DNA from: Narthecium ossifragum | Lineage: Eukaryota; Streptophyta; Magnoliopsida; Dioscoreales; Nartheciaceae | Assembly: GCA_963920575.1 (NCBI GenBank) | Contig: OY986971.1 | Location: 14,560,492-14,624,491, forward strand | Direction of reading: 5' to 3' | Length of the DNA stretch: 64,000 nt | The notes under the pieces: generated by a model | Told to the model about the DNA's origin: nothing | Databases searched by the model: none | What the model saw: the letters and a program-made list of their open reading frames with translations, nothing else | Position numbers and translations under genes: made by a program | Shown here: positions 31,510-43,124 of the stretch, in pieces | How positions within the stretch are numbered: position 1 is the first letter of the stretch | Layout of the letters: the number at the start of each line of letters is the position of its first letter

Positions 31510-34500
31510 CTATTGTTTGTTGATCTTTCTAGGGTTATAGCCAATTCCTTCCTTGTTTAAGGAGATCTGTTGGCTATCAAAGTTAGTCTTCATAAATTTT
31601 GATAGAGTAGTCTTCATGTTATCAACCTCATGGGTGAGATCTCTCTTCGATTTCCTCAAGTTGATGAGTTCCTTTTGCATAACATAATTTGTGTTTTTCA
31701 ATATGGTGAGCTCATAATCAGTGTCCTTGAGTTCCTTCTAAAGTGTGTCATGAGTGTCACAAGTATTTTTATCTAGCATGCATTTGTTTTCTTTTTGTAA
31801 AGTGTCAATCCTATGCATGGCATCTAATTTTTCTTCCTCTACTTTCTTCAAGTCCTTACATGTAGCATAGTATTTCTTTCTAAGGATTTTGAAATCCCTA
31901 GCTAAGGAATGATAAGCATCAAATAATTCATCAAATCCAAGTTCATCTTTTACCTCATTGTCCTCTTCTTCCTCATCTTCTTGAGCCATCAAGCATATGT
32001 TGGCTACCTCTTGTTCCTCTTCATCGGATGAGGTTTCCACATCACTTTCTCCCCAAGTAGCCATCATTGCTTTCTTTTTCTTAAACTTCTTCTTTGTAGG
32101 CCTCTTGAGTTGAGGACAATTTGTTTGTAATGCCCAGGCTTCCTATACTCATAATATATGTCACGCCCCAACCCGCGAAAGTCTAACTGGGCCGGGTGCG
32201 CGAACCGAAACCTAACTAACTGTGGAAATTTTGGCGAGGGTTCCCTCTAGTCTACTGGTTTCCCTAAGCATTCATTCAACACACTCAATTAATAAATCTA
32301 GAATTAACAGAAACATCAAACTTAAGGATTACAAATCCGAAGCGCAAGTCTACAAAACCTCGAAGAGGGGAAATAAGGTACAAACATTTACACACTCCTG
32401 TAGGAGGTTAACTATGCAAGGTTCAGAAAACAGATGATCACCACTCCTCAAACTCCACCAGGCGCGGCCGCACAGTCGACCAACTGCCCTGTAGGGGCCA
32501 CCGAAGAGGAGCTAACGTCTGCACCTGCAAAACACAATCCAGGTAGGAATGAGCAACTAAGCTCAGCAGAAAAACTACACTACCAATCACAGAAGGAAGA
32601 GGGAAACACAACAGTATTGCCCTCTAGCAAGGTCTGGGTGTACATAGGGGTGCCATAACCCCACCGGTGTCTCTAGGTATCTGACCATGGTCACCCTAAC
32701 GAACTGGGCCCATCCCGGAAACACCAAGTACAGCAAGAAGAAGACACTGCTAGGTAGGAAGACAACACCGCTGAGTAGGCACACCCTCTACTCAAGAGAC
32801 AAGAAAACCGGACACCGGCTACACCACAGAAACAGACTCGAGGCCGACACGACCTCTAAATCATCAATCAATGAATGTTCAAGTCATCTAGGTCTATCAT
32901 CGAAATTGACTGAACACAACCATTCAAACCTGGACCAAGCTACCAAGTCCCGATCCTAAGGCTAAATCCGAGCATCCAAGCCTCGGGACAGTGATACCAT
33001 AGATCACCCATACCCTAATCTTATGTAACTAATGCACAACCAAATGCATGCTATGAACACAAGCAGGAAAGCAGATAAGGATGCAACACATGTGACGAGA
33101 AATAAACACGGTCTGGGCTCGGCACCCTACCGGTCCGAGGTGGTGAACAGATAAAACTGGGCAAGGGACTGCTGCAGTGGTAACCCCACCAACTGCAGCC
33201 AGTCCACAAAGAGACAGCATGTTACGGGAAGCAACCCCCGACAAACACAGCTTACAATACAACATGCTATCTACACATCCCGGGAGTAGTCACTCTCCCG
33301 GTTCACCACTGCCCCACATTATCGGGCTAACATGCTCAAGATATGTACAAGTTATAAAGCGGTAAAGAAAACCGTACATACAAAGCCCCGCGGGCAAGAT
33401 CCAACGAAAACACCTCCCTTTGACCAAAAGGATCGATCCTTTCCAAGAAGGGATCGACCTTCTTAGCAAATAAGGAGTTCCATCCCTGTCATGCAAAAAA
33501 GGATCGATCTTCCGTTCAGGAAGAGGAAGATCAATCACTTTCATGACCAAGGACCTCGTCCATGCCACCAAGCAAAAGATCGATATTCTTCTACTAGAAG
33601 ATCGATCATGCACGTGCTAGGCATGACGCCCTAAGAATGATCAATCCTTCCTAAAAAAGGATAGATCCCGTTGGGTTCTCCGGCAACTGGCTGACGAGAA
33701 ATACCGTCGGAAAACTCTACCAAACCCCACAAAACCTTTGGATCCGGTAGTACGGAGGACCACGAGTCCAAAACTAGTATTTATACAAAAAACATCGAGC
33801 ATATAAAGAGATCTACTCAAATCAAACACAACCAAGCTCAAACCTCACAAAATCGGAAAAGCAAGTAGGTAGGATCCCTACCTCGACTAGAGCAGCTTCA
33901 ATCCCAGCTGCGAAGCTCAAGATCGCCCTCAACCTCTTCCAAATCTAGCTAGATCTGAGCTCAGGAATGGCGGATTTCAAAAGGATTAAAGTAGAAGGAC
34001 GCGTCCATTTTATAGACGGACGAGCCGACCTATGAATGATCTCCATCCTTCATGACGATCCAGCTTGACTTTCTGGCACTAAAGGATCGATCTTCTTAGC
34101 AAGAGAAGATCGATCTTTTTGGTGCAGAAAGCTAGAATTTGGCTAGAACGTAAGCCCAAGCCCGAATCTTTCGATCCCGGGTTCACCTAACCATTCTAAC
34201 CAAACATTATCACAAACACGGTCAGTGTGTACATACGCGACTGTGAAACCAACCGACAAGACGTAATTTACCAAATTGTCCTTGCGGCCCAAGAAACAAT
34301 GTGATCCACCAGATGGCGCGCTGGACCCGAAACAACCAACGAGCCATGGGCCCGACCCAGTCAGTCGACCCACAAGTAGAGAGACATGTCCTCACAATAT
34401 ATGACATCTTTAGAGTTAGAAGAAGTTGCATTGTATTTTTCACCTTTGGAGAACTTTTTCTTGAAGAATTTCTTTCCTCCTTGATGCTTGATGATCTTTT

Positions 34501-35164
34501 GAATTCTCCTTGAAATCATCGCCAATTCTTCATCATCCTCTCCTTCACTTGAATCCGATTACTGTTTGTTCGATGACTTGAACGCAAAAACCTTCTTCTT
34601 CTTGTCATCACTTTGGGATCCCATGACTTCGGAAGACACCTAAGTATCTTTCTCACAACTTCATCATTAACATAAATTCTTCCATGTGATTCAAGCACAT
34701 TTAGTATGTTAGTAAAACGTGTAAACATATCACTAATGGTTTCATCATTTTTCATGCAAAAAAGTTCATACTCATGTACAAGCATACTTATTCTATATTT
34801 TTTAACTCGACCAGTTCCATTATAGGTAGCCTCAAGCTTGTCCCATATTTCCTTTGCTGATTTGCAGGTCGAGTCCCTATTGAATTCACTAGAGCAAAGG
34901 GCACGAAATAGAAAGCTTTTGGCCTTGGCATTGGTTTGAAGAATTTTGAGATCAGTCGGGGTGTAGTCATTCTTTGTTTTTGAAACTTCTTTTCCTTCAA
35001 CAATCTTCATAGGAATAAGGAATAAGAGGTCCATCCTCTATCACCATCGAAGCTTCATAGCCCATGGATTGAATGAAGATTTCCATTTTTTTCTCCCAAT
35101 ACGTATAATTCGATCCATTGAAGTATGGTGGCCAATTGGTAGCTTGTCGATCTACATTTTCCAT
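31510..35164 (-). pseudogene. Copia A gag, split by a solo LTR and frameshifted
   Basis: Start Met at 35164 (MENVDRQATNWPPYFNGSN). Continues through SAKEIWDKLEATYNG, MLVHEYELFCMKNDETISD and VVRKILRCLPKSWDPKV (UBN2-type gag) to KKFSKGEKYNA at about 34402. The T solo LTR 32159-34396 interrupts it just before the zinc knuckle (YEYRKPGHYK, first Cys changed to Tyr). After the LTR come a lysine tract, MMATWGESDVETSSDEEEQE and an acidic coiled-coil segment. There is a frameshift near 35010 and another near 34600. Gag forms the intracellular particle. Confidence 0.85.
32159..34396 (-). repeat. Complete solo LTR, T family, in copia A gag
   Basis: Plus strand from TGTCACGCCCCAACCC to ACATGTCCTCACA; perfect duplication ATATA on both sides (32154-32158, 34397-34401). 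TATA box on the minus strand at about 34005 (plus ttttatagacgg). GATCGATC pairs at 33428-33660 and 34085-34115. This copy (2,238 bp) is the best reference for T LTR borders in the window. Confidence 0.93.
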
Positions 35165-35227
35165 CTCTAGATAGGATCCTATAGTGTCATTAAACCTAAA
35201 AAATAGAGACCTAACTTTGATATCAAT

Positions 35228-38128
35228 TGAAAGTCCAAGAGCGGGGGGGGGAGGGGTGAATAGGACTCTTTTCCGAAAATGGAAAAAACTAGATTAATGG
35301 AAAAACCATATAGGGGAGATCTAAGACCTTAAATGCATGAGATGAAATCATTGTAAAGCAAGCATGCAAGAATATATGTGATGAGAGTAAGAAGGATTGC
35401 ACCGATTTATAGTGGTTCGACCCAACTCTTGGTATACGTCCACTTCTCTCAAGGCCCTCCTTGAGATTCCACTACTTGCAAATCATTTACAAGCTTTTTC
35501 TCCAAGCTTTCGGGTACTTGGTAACCTTATAATCACTCCAATCAATTGTTTGATGATGTTTCACAAGATCCTTCTTCACACTCGAAGAAGATTTACACAA
35601 AGGTTGTAACTCAAGTGAAATGAGTAGAAACTTGATCTAAAACTTGCCCAAATGCTCTAAAAATATAAATAATAGTTATCAAATGTTTATGAAACAAGAC
35701 TACTTATATCTGGCCTTCAACCAGCTCTCAAAGCTGCTCTAACGACTCCCTACAATGTTTTTTACTCCGTGCATTGTTGGCGGTCGATCCATGTATCGTC
35801 CACGACATTGACTGTCAGATTCAAAACACTGCCTTCTTGAGCCACGGTTGATCCATGCATCGTCCGCCAGATCGACCGTGAGCCTCTATCGTGAAAATCC
35901 TGTTCCAGGGTCGATGCTCCCATCGACCGCTTCTTCAGATTTAGTCACCATAGTCCGCGATTGATCTACGCATCATTCGCCAGATCGTTCGTGAGCCTAC
36001 AACATTTTGAAAAACAATTTCCCTCCAACCAATACTGATTCAAAATATAAAAAATCAGAACAACCTCCACGGTCGATCCGCGCATCGATCGCCGCATCGA
36101 CCGTGAGGCTTTGTGAAGAAAAAAGCCTAGATCGACCGCAAGCCAACATTTTCTTTAGCCAAGTTTGGTGCATCCACCGGGCAACCCCGTGGTTGATCCA
36201 TGGATGGACCATCACATCCCGCGGTCGATCTATACATTGATCGTCAGTACCAAAAATTCTCAAATATGAATGATGAGAATGCATAATGTCATATTTTTAT
36301 CCCGCAATGCCTACTCTTCTGTGCTTATTTGGTACCTAAATATACTCATTACTCTTATATTTTGGTTTAGGATGCAATTGGAGACCATGAGTGCAATTGG
36401 AGGCCTTGAGTGCTAAACGAAGGAAAATGGACAATTCTGGACAGTTTTGACAGCAATTCGTAATCGGAGCATTACTTTTCCATCCAAGCTCTGATTGGGA
36501 TGATTCAAGATGCCATAGAATAGACAGAAAGATCTCTACAACTTTCATGTTTTGAGCTTTAAGAGATTCAGGTTTATTGGATTATGGAAATCGAGGCCAG
36601 AAGGTACAAAAAAGATTGCAAAGAAGATAGGTCAGCTTCAAAGATTAACCTATACCTACTCGGGAAGAATCAGGTGAAAGTCCATATATGATGGAAAAGC
36701 TCTGGAAGTTTAGTTTCTGGAGAATTTTACAGTTCGTGATTTGGAGCTTCCTAGAGAAAGTTACAATGCTTTTACTACAACCAGCGCAGGGCAGAATAAT
36801 AGAAGAAATATGCAGAAATTAAAAGATCGATCTTCTAGCCATAAACGATCGATCCTTTATGCACCCAGAGATGAAAGAGACCCACGGTCGACCGTCGCAT
36901 CGACCGTCAACCTCTGTAAAAAATATACCTTCTCAGGATCGATGCGAAGATCGATCGCGAGCATAAATAGGAAATCTAGAATAGAAAGATCGATCTTCTT
37001 TACACAAGAGATCGATCTTAGCTGGGGCGCAGCCACAATCTGGGAAGAAAAGAACGATCTTCTACTTCATAAAGATCGATCTTTGTTAACCGACTTTGCA
37101 GAATAAAGGACTCAGATCTAATCCGAGGATGGGAAACTTATGGGCTATTAATATGATTCTTTTTAGAGATTGAGGGGGGCGAATTCTAGAGATTTTTGCT
37201 ATTACTTTCTATTTCTTTTATATTTCTAGGGTTCTTCTTTCTTCTTTGTTCTTGATGGCCTTACGTGGCTAAACCTTAATTCTTGGTCGAGAAAACTGAA
37301 ACCTTGGAATCCATGAACTGTGAGATCTAATCTATTTTTATTGTTCAGTTTATGCTTTGGGTATTGAATGTTTTTCTGTGATTATATTCATGATTGTCTT
37401 GTCTAATTGCTTGGAGGCCTACTAGTTTATTATTCATTGTAATCTACTGCTAGGTTGGATATCAAATCCATAATTGTTTGATCCCTCTAATCTGCGAAGC
37501 AACTAGGGTTTAATGATTTACTGTGTTTCAGATATTGTTAGATCTTAGGAAAAATGTTCGACTAAATAAAATACAACCGCTTGTGCTTGTGTTGTTTAGC
37601 TTCATAGATCTCCCTATTCTTAAGACTGCTACTAGATTAAATCTACAACGCTTGTCTTAGGTTGTTTAGTAGTTAGGGTTGATTGGATCGCTTGTTTCTA
37701 AATTAACTATGATTGAGCCGAGATTCGAATTTAATTCGAACGGTGAATATTCAAGCTGTGAATTGATATATACTTGTATCAATGATCAGTTATAAAGATT
37801 ATGATGGTGGATGCTGACTTAGACCAATGTTTGTTCTCTTGATTAAATTCAATTCCTCAATTTAGATTATTTCTTATTTTTTTTCGTTTTACTCAAACCC
37901 CCCCATCTTTTTTCACATAACACAAGACTTAGGCTAGATACTCCTCGTGGGATCGACTCGTACTCGCACTATTAGATTTATTTTAAAGAGTATTAGTTTT
38001 ATTTTTGGTTGCTTGCGACAGCACATCAATGAATTTTACGACTTCCAATTAAAGGAAAAATTAATATTAAATATATATTTTATCATTTAATATATATTAG
38101 CATCATCAAAATAAAGTTAGGATCAACA
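35228..38128 (-). repeat. Copia A 5' LTR, interrupted
   Basis: In LTR orientation it starts TGTTGATCCTAACTTTATTT at 38128 and ends at TTTCA (35228). About 1.14 kb without the X1 insertion. It contains ggtcgat/atcgacc pairs at 35780-36240 (for example cggtcgatccgcgcatcgat) and the context ccagggtcgatgctccc at about 35912, shared with copia B. The primer-binding site next to it is degenerate (TTGATATCAAAG). Confidence 0.8.
36271..38028 (+). repeat. Solo LTR X1 (Athila-type) in the copia A LTR
   Basis: From TGATGAGAATGCATAATGTC to GCGACAGCACATCA; perfect duplication ATGAA (36266-36270, 38029-38033). Its ends match LTR X2 at 48178. Its middle (36690-37090) instead matches LTR Z2: ttacagttcgtgatttggag, GATCGATC sites with AAAG/CTTT-type flanks, acggtcgaccgtcgcatcga and cttctcaggatcgatgcg. 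Confidence 0.93.
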
Positions 38129-38761
38129 TGGACTAATGGGTAATGTTGGATTGCGTTGTATCCCTCTTCTCTGCCTCGGATTTGGTTCTTCATGTTTGAT
38201 GAAATGCCAATAAGAAAGCTTCCCTGTCAGACATCGGATAACATCTAGTTCCCTTGTTTGCAATGTTTGGATTCCATAATCTGTGATTGCATGCCTTAAC
38301 TGGAATAGAAGTTATTTTTCCTCCTGAAAACTTGATTATGCTCGATGGCATGAGTTTTATGTTGAAGCCTCGGTTTGGTCCGTGGAGTTTTTGAAGTTGT
38401 CTTCCTTGATTGCATTCTACATTTTTGGTCGTTTGATTTTCTGGAGTAGGTTTATCTGGTGGATGTTATATCCTGCGAGGTTAAACGTCTGAATAGGGCT
38501 TATGTATTCATGTTTCACCCTTTTGTCTTTGCTTAACCTGAATGCAAGTTATTTGACATGCTTAAGTTAGGACCAATCGAACTCATGAATATGCTATTGG
38601 GCAAGAATTTGAGTAAAAACAAAAGCCTTGTAAGTGATCGGGGAGTATTGGTAAGCAGTTGAGTTGTCGACGAGATCTATATCTATTCTACACCTTCGTG
38701 AATTACATTGACCACTTTGGTCTTGGTGCATGCTAAGGTAGACACTGTCATGGTAGGCCAT
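38129..38761. other. Unassigned stretch between copia A and Athila A
   Basis: Non-coding, moderately AT-rich, no recognised repeat. Possibly old genomic sequence in which both elements landed. Confidence 0.4.
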
Positions 38762-40147
38762 TGATGACTTACTAAATATTCATAATTAAACCTCTTAATT
38801 TACCTTTGTTAGGCCTAGAGTAGTTGTATTTAATAGTTTGTTAGTTGATTTCAGGTTTAATCATAATTTGAGAAGAAATACAAGAAATTCGGTTAAAAAG
38901 ATGAATTTATGTGATAAAGACTGCTTCGTCACCTGTTACGAGAATATTCTCCATACATTCTGTGTACGTCCAAATATTCTGGAAATTTTGTACATGATAG
39001 AAGACTTCAAGAGCTACAACTTTTATGTTGGACATTTGTCGAGAATCCTGATGGATTGATACCAATTTTCAAGAAGATAAAGATATATAGCTGCTAGAAA
39101 ACTGGTCCGTCGACATTTAGAAGAATATTCATCAAATATTCCCGATAAGTCCAAATATTATGAAATATTCATGATATGATAGAGGACTTCCTACCAACCA
39201 ACTTTTCTGTTGGACAAGGTTTCAGATTCCAAACTCGCTGGGCCCAATTGAGCTCGGAAAAGACTGCAAGAATTAATTTAGGAAATCCTAGTTGTAATTG
39301 AAGTCCAACTCAACTTAAATAATAATTTTGGGAGTTCTCCTATAAATAGTGTTATTCAATCCGAATTTATCATCTTTTTGACAATCTTTAGAGAAGGAAG
39401 GAGAAGACGGAGAGGATGCGGATGGCGACGGCTTCCTATTCCAATCCAATGGCTTTCATCCATAAGATGAGTGGCTAACTTCTTCTATTTAGGAATATCA
39501 TGAAACCTTAGTGTCGTTTTGGTCTTTCATTAGTTTGATTCTTGTGAACTTCTCGATACATGATCTCATAAATATGGTTTTATTGTTAATAGAGTTGAAG
39601 GAATAGAGTTCCCTTGACGTACTTTCAGTCTTGCATGATTTTTGTGATTGATTATAGAGATTTATGAGATGGTTTTTATGAAGTTATAGGTTTGCTTTTG
39701 AAATACTTAATGCTTAGTGATAAAGTATGCTAACCAAAGATAAAGTACGACTTTGGAAAACACTTACCTTATTTTAGAGATACATGTACGCTTGAGAAGC
39801 TGTGGATCCATAATGTTTAGAGAAGAGAACAAGAGGATAACTAGAGAACATTGAAGGCGAAACTAGAGCGGATTGAGTAATTCCTAAGTCACCTATCCAT
39901 TGATTCCAATTAATCATTTTTAATTCCTTTCGTTAGATAGTTTTAGGTTAATTCAAACTTATCCTTGCTTCTTTTGCTTAGGTTTAGAGTTTTGAGAATT
40001 GATTTCAATCTTTCCTGGTAAATTCCTTGTGGTTCGACTCCGGACTTTACCACAATTCTACCTAGTAGTGTAGTGATTGAATAAAGATTATAAATTTAAT
40101 ATTTGATTGAGTTTGCAACGTTTAAATGACACGTTCGCAACACATCA
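38762..40147 (+). repeat. Athila A 5' LTR (family Y)
   Basis: Starts TGATGACTTACTAAATATTC and ends CGTTCGCAACACATCA, 1,386 bp. Its start is confirmed by the second copy at 45630. TATA motif tcctataaatag near 39343. It lacks GATCGATC arrays, unlike families X and Z. Confidence 0.8.
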
Positions 40148-40159
40148 ATTTTGACGAAT

Positions 40160-40978
40160 TCTCTGATATTTTGCACGATTAGGACTCTGATAATGATGAT
40201 GATGTTAATTTAGAATTTACACAGTCAAAAGATGACATTGATACACACAAATCAGATTTATCGACTGATCAATCAGAAGAATGATCAATCAGTCAGGAGA
40301 CAACGAAGATTGAAACTGTTTCTTGGATGGTTGAACCCCTTCCACCGCTCTCTTCTTCTTTTGCACCTTCTTCACTGAAAGCACCATCTAATTTAGAATT
40401 AAAACCACTGCCTCAAACGCTAAAATATGTTTTTGTAGGTTCAGATTCCTCTCTTCCCGTTATCATCTCTTCTTCACTTTCAAACAATCAAGAGAGTCAA
40501 CTTATAGAGGTTCTGAAACAACATAGGAAAGCCATAGGATGGTCAGTGGCTGATTTGAAAGGTATTGACCCTTCGAATTGGATGCATAAGATTCATCTCG
40601 AGGATGAAAATAAATCTGTTAGTGAAATGCAACGCCACCTTAATCCTAACATGAAAGAGGTGGTGAAGAAAGAGGTAGTCAAATTTTTAGATGCAGGTAT
40701 TATTTACCCAATTTTTGATAGCCAGTGGGGTCAGCCCAACACAAGTGATTTCTAAAAAATCAGGCTTAATAGTTGTAGAAAATGAGACCGGTGATCAGAT
40801 CCCAATCAACCAAACTACGGGATGGCGTGTTTGTATTGATTATAGGAAACTTAATGCCTTGGATAGGAAAGATCATTTTCCCTTACCTCTTATTGCACAT
40901 GCCCTTTTGATACTTTTGCTTACCGTAGTATGCCTTTTGGTCTTTGTAATGCACCTGCGACTCTTCAAAGGTGTATGA
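40160..40978 (+). pseudogene. Athila A protease-RT linker and RT with central deletion
   Basis: The frame 40327-40755 gives LKYVFVGSDSSLPVIISSSL, HRKAIGWSVADLKGIDPS and MKEVVKKEVVKFLDAGIIYPI, the RT N-terminus of Athila elements. After a frameshift near 40730 it continues GWRVCIDYRKLNALDRKDHF. The part of RT between FPLPLI and CPFGTFAY is deleted, as shown by comparison with Athila C (48080-49940). The linker at 40249-40300 carries two TGATCAATCA sites and an in-frame TGA. Confidence 0.85.
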
Positions 40979-41690
40979 TCGCCATCTTCTCTGACATGAT
41001 TGATAAATTCCTAGAAGTCTTCATAGATGATTTTTCTGTTTAATGTTTTAGATCGTGTTTAAACAACCTGTCTAATGTTTTAGATCGTTGCATTGAAACT
41101 AATTTAGTTCTCAGTTGAGAAAAGAGTCATTTCATGGTTCAAGAAGAAATTGTTTTAGGTCACTTTGTCTCTGAACATGGAATAGAAGTTGATAGAGCTA
41201 AAGTTGAGTTAATTGCTAAATTACCTCCACCTTCATCTGTGCGTCAAATTCGCTTTTTTCTAGGTCATGCTGGATTCTACCGTCGATTCATTAAAGATTT
41301 TTCCAAACTTTCACGGCCCTTATGTGAATTAATGGCCAAAGATGTTCCTTTTGTCATCAATAATGCCTGTTTGACAGCTTTTAAAACTATTCGTAATTTA
41401 TTATCTACCGCACCTATAGTTCATGCACCTGACTACTCTTTACCTTTTGAACTGAACTTATGTGCGATGCCTTTTATTCTGCAATAGGAGCTGTTTTAAG
41501 ACAATGATTAAACAAAATCCCACATGTGATTTATTATGCCAGTTCTTCCCTCTCTGAATCTCAATTGAATTATACCACTACTGAGAAGGAATTATTAGCC
41601 ATAATGTTTGCATTGGAAAAGCTCCGTCCCTACCTCCTAGGTTCCAAAATCCTTATCTATACTGATCATGCTGCTCAGTGATATCATTTA
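40979..41690 (+). pseudogene. Athila A RT C-terminus and RNase H, frameshifted
   Basis: IFSDMIDKFLEVFIDDFSV contains the RT catalytic pair (IDD), followed by a TAA. The thumb region resumes with MVQEEIVLGHFVSEHGIEV, PPPSSVRQIRFFLGHAGFYR and RFIKDFSKLSRPLCEL, then PDYSLPFEL before a frameshift. RNase H is traceable by fragments such as KELLAIMFALEKLRPYLLG and YTDHAA. Numerous lesions. Confidence 0.8.
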
Positions 41691-41729
41691 GCTAAAAAGG
41701 ATGCCAAACCTAGACTGATTTGATGGAAC

Positions 41730-43124
41730 TTGCTTTTGCAAGAATTTGATCTAGAGATTAGGGATAAGAAAAGCTCAGAAAATGTAGTTGTTGATCACTT
41801 GTCTCGCCTTCCTTTAAAACATATTCTTGATAATACTCATGTTAATACTTCCTTTCCAGATGAGCATCTCTTTCAGGTGACTCGTCTTTCACAGCCTTGG
41901 TATGCACATATAGTGAATTATCTTGTTTCAGGCAAGCTTCCTGATTCATGGTCTAAAAATGCTAAAGATAAATTCTTTTCTCAAATTAAATATTATATAT
42001 GGGAAGACCCTGAATTGTTTAAGCATTGCTCTGATGAAGTAATTAGACGATGTGTGCCTGAGTCAGAAGTTCATGACATTCTCACTTTTTGTCATACACA
42101 TGCATATGGTGGTCACTTTTTCGGAAAGAATACCGCCGCAAAAGTTCTGCAAAGCGGATTTTATTGGCCTTCAATTTTTAAGGATTCTCATAATTTTTGC
42201 CAATATTGCATTAGATGTCAGAAAACTGGAAATATCTCTCGTAGGAATGAGATGCCTCAGATTCCGATTTTAGTTGCTGATATTTTTGTTATCCGGGGCA
42301 TCGATTTTATGGGACCCTTTCCACCTTCATTTGGTTTTCAGTATATCATTGTTGTTGTTGACTATGTTTCTAATTGGGTAAAAGCTATAGCAACCAAATC
42401 AAATGATCATAGAGTTGTGGTTAAATTTCTTCAAAGTAATATCTTCTCTGGATTTGGTTGTGCTCGTGCGATTATTAGCGATGGTGGTTCTCATTTTAAT
42501 AATCAGCACTTTGCATCTCTTCTTAGAAAATACTCTATCACACATAAGGTAGCCATCCCTTCTCATCCTCAAACCAGTGGCCAGGTAGAGCTCTAAGGTA
42601 GATGATGCACTGTGGGCTTAAAGGACAGCTTATAAAACACCTATTGGTATGCCCCCATATCAATTAGTGTTTGGTAAACCTTGTCATTTGCCCGTAGAAT
42701 TAGAACATCGAGCTATATGAGCAATTAAAAAGCTAAATACTGATACTAATGCCATCACAGGACATAGGAAACTGAGTTTTTGTGAGCTTGAGAAAATTCA
42801 TAATAGTCAAATTTGAATTATAAAATTTATAAACATAAAACAAAGGCCTTCCATGATAAACATATTTCAAGGAAGACTTTTGATGTCGGGCATAAAGTTT
42901 GGCTTTTCAATAATAAATTGCGTCTTTTCCCAGGTAAATTACATTCTAGATGGTCTGGGCCTTTTAATAGAGTATTTATACGTGGTGCAGTAGAAATTTA
43001 TAATCCACACACGAACAAGATTTTCACTGTTAATGGGCATAGATTAAAACATTATGTGGAGGACATAGCTCACGGTGATGTTATTGAGTCCGTCGGGCTG
43101 ACGGACCCGTGTTATAACTGACCT
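41730..43124 (+). pseudogene. Athila A integrase, deleted and frameshifted
   Basis: The open frame 41730-42596 begins at [20 protein letters not shown] (end of RNase H) and covers the HHCC finger (HTHAYGGHF, CIRCQKTGN) and the catalytic residues D ([10 protein letters not shown]) and D (IISDGGSHF). It stops right after PQTSGQVEL, where the catalytic Glu is present but the next residues are deleted. [19 protein letters not shown] follows in another frame. 42813-43121 gives the C-terminal WSGPFNRVFIRGAVEIY and VNGHRLKHYVED. Confidence 0.85.

Larger units (their letters stand above)
31018..38128 (-). mobile_element. Ty1/copia element A, truncated, with two solo LTRs nested in it
   Basis: Minus-strand order: 5' LTR (38128 down to 35228), mutated primer-binding site (near 35216-35227), gag (35164 downward), then the protease start. 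The element ends at about 31018 with no integrase, RT or 3' LTR. A T solo LTR splits gag and an X solo LTR splits the 5' LTR, both with perfect 5-bp duplications. The gag style (PPYFNGSNYTYW, zinc knuckle YYEYRKPGH, acidic ESDVETSSDEEEQE) suggests the SIRE/Maximus group, not certain. Confidence 0.85.
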
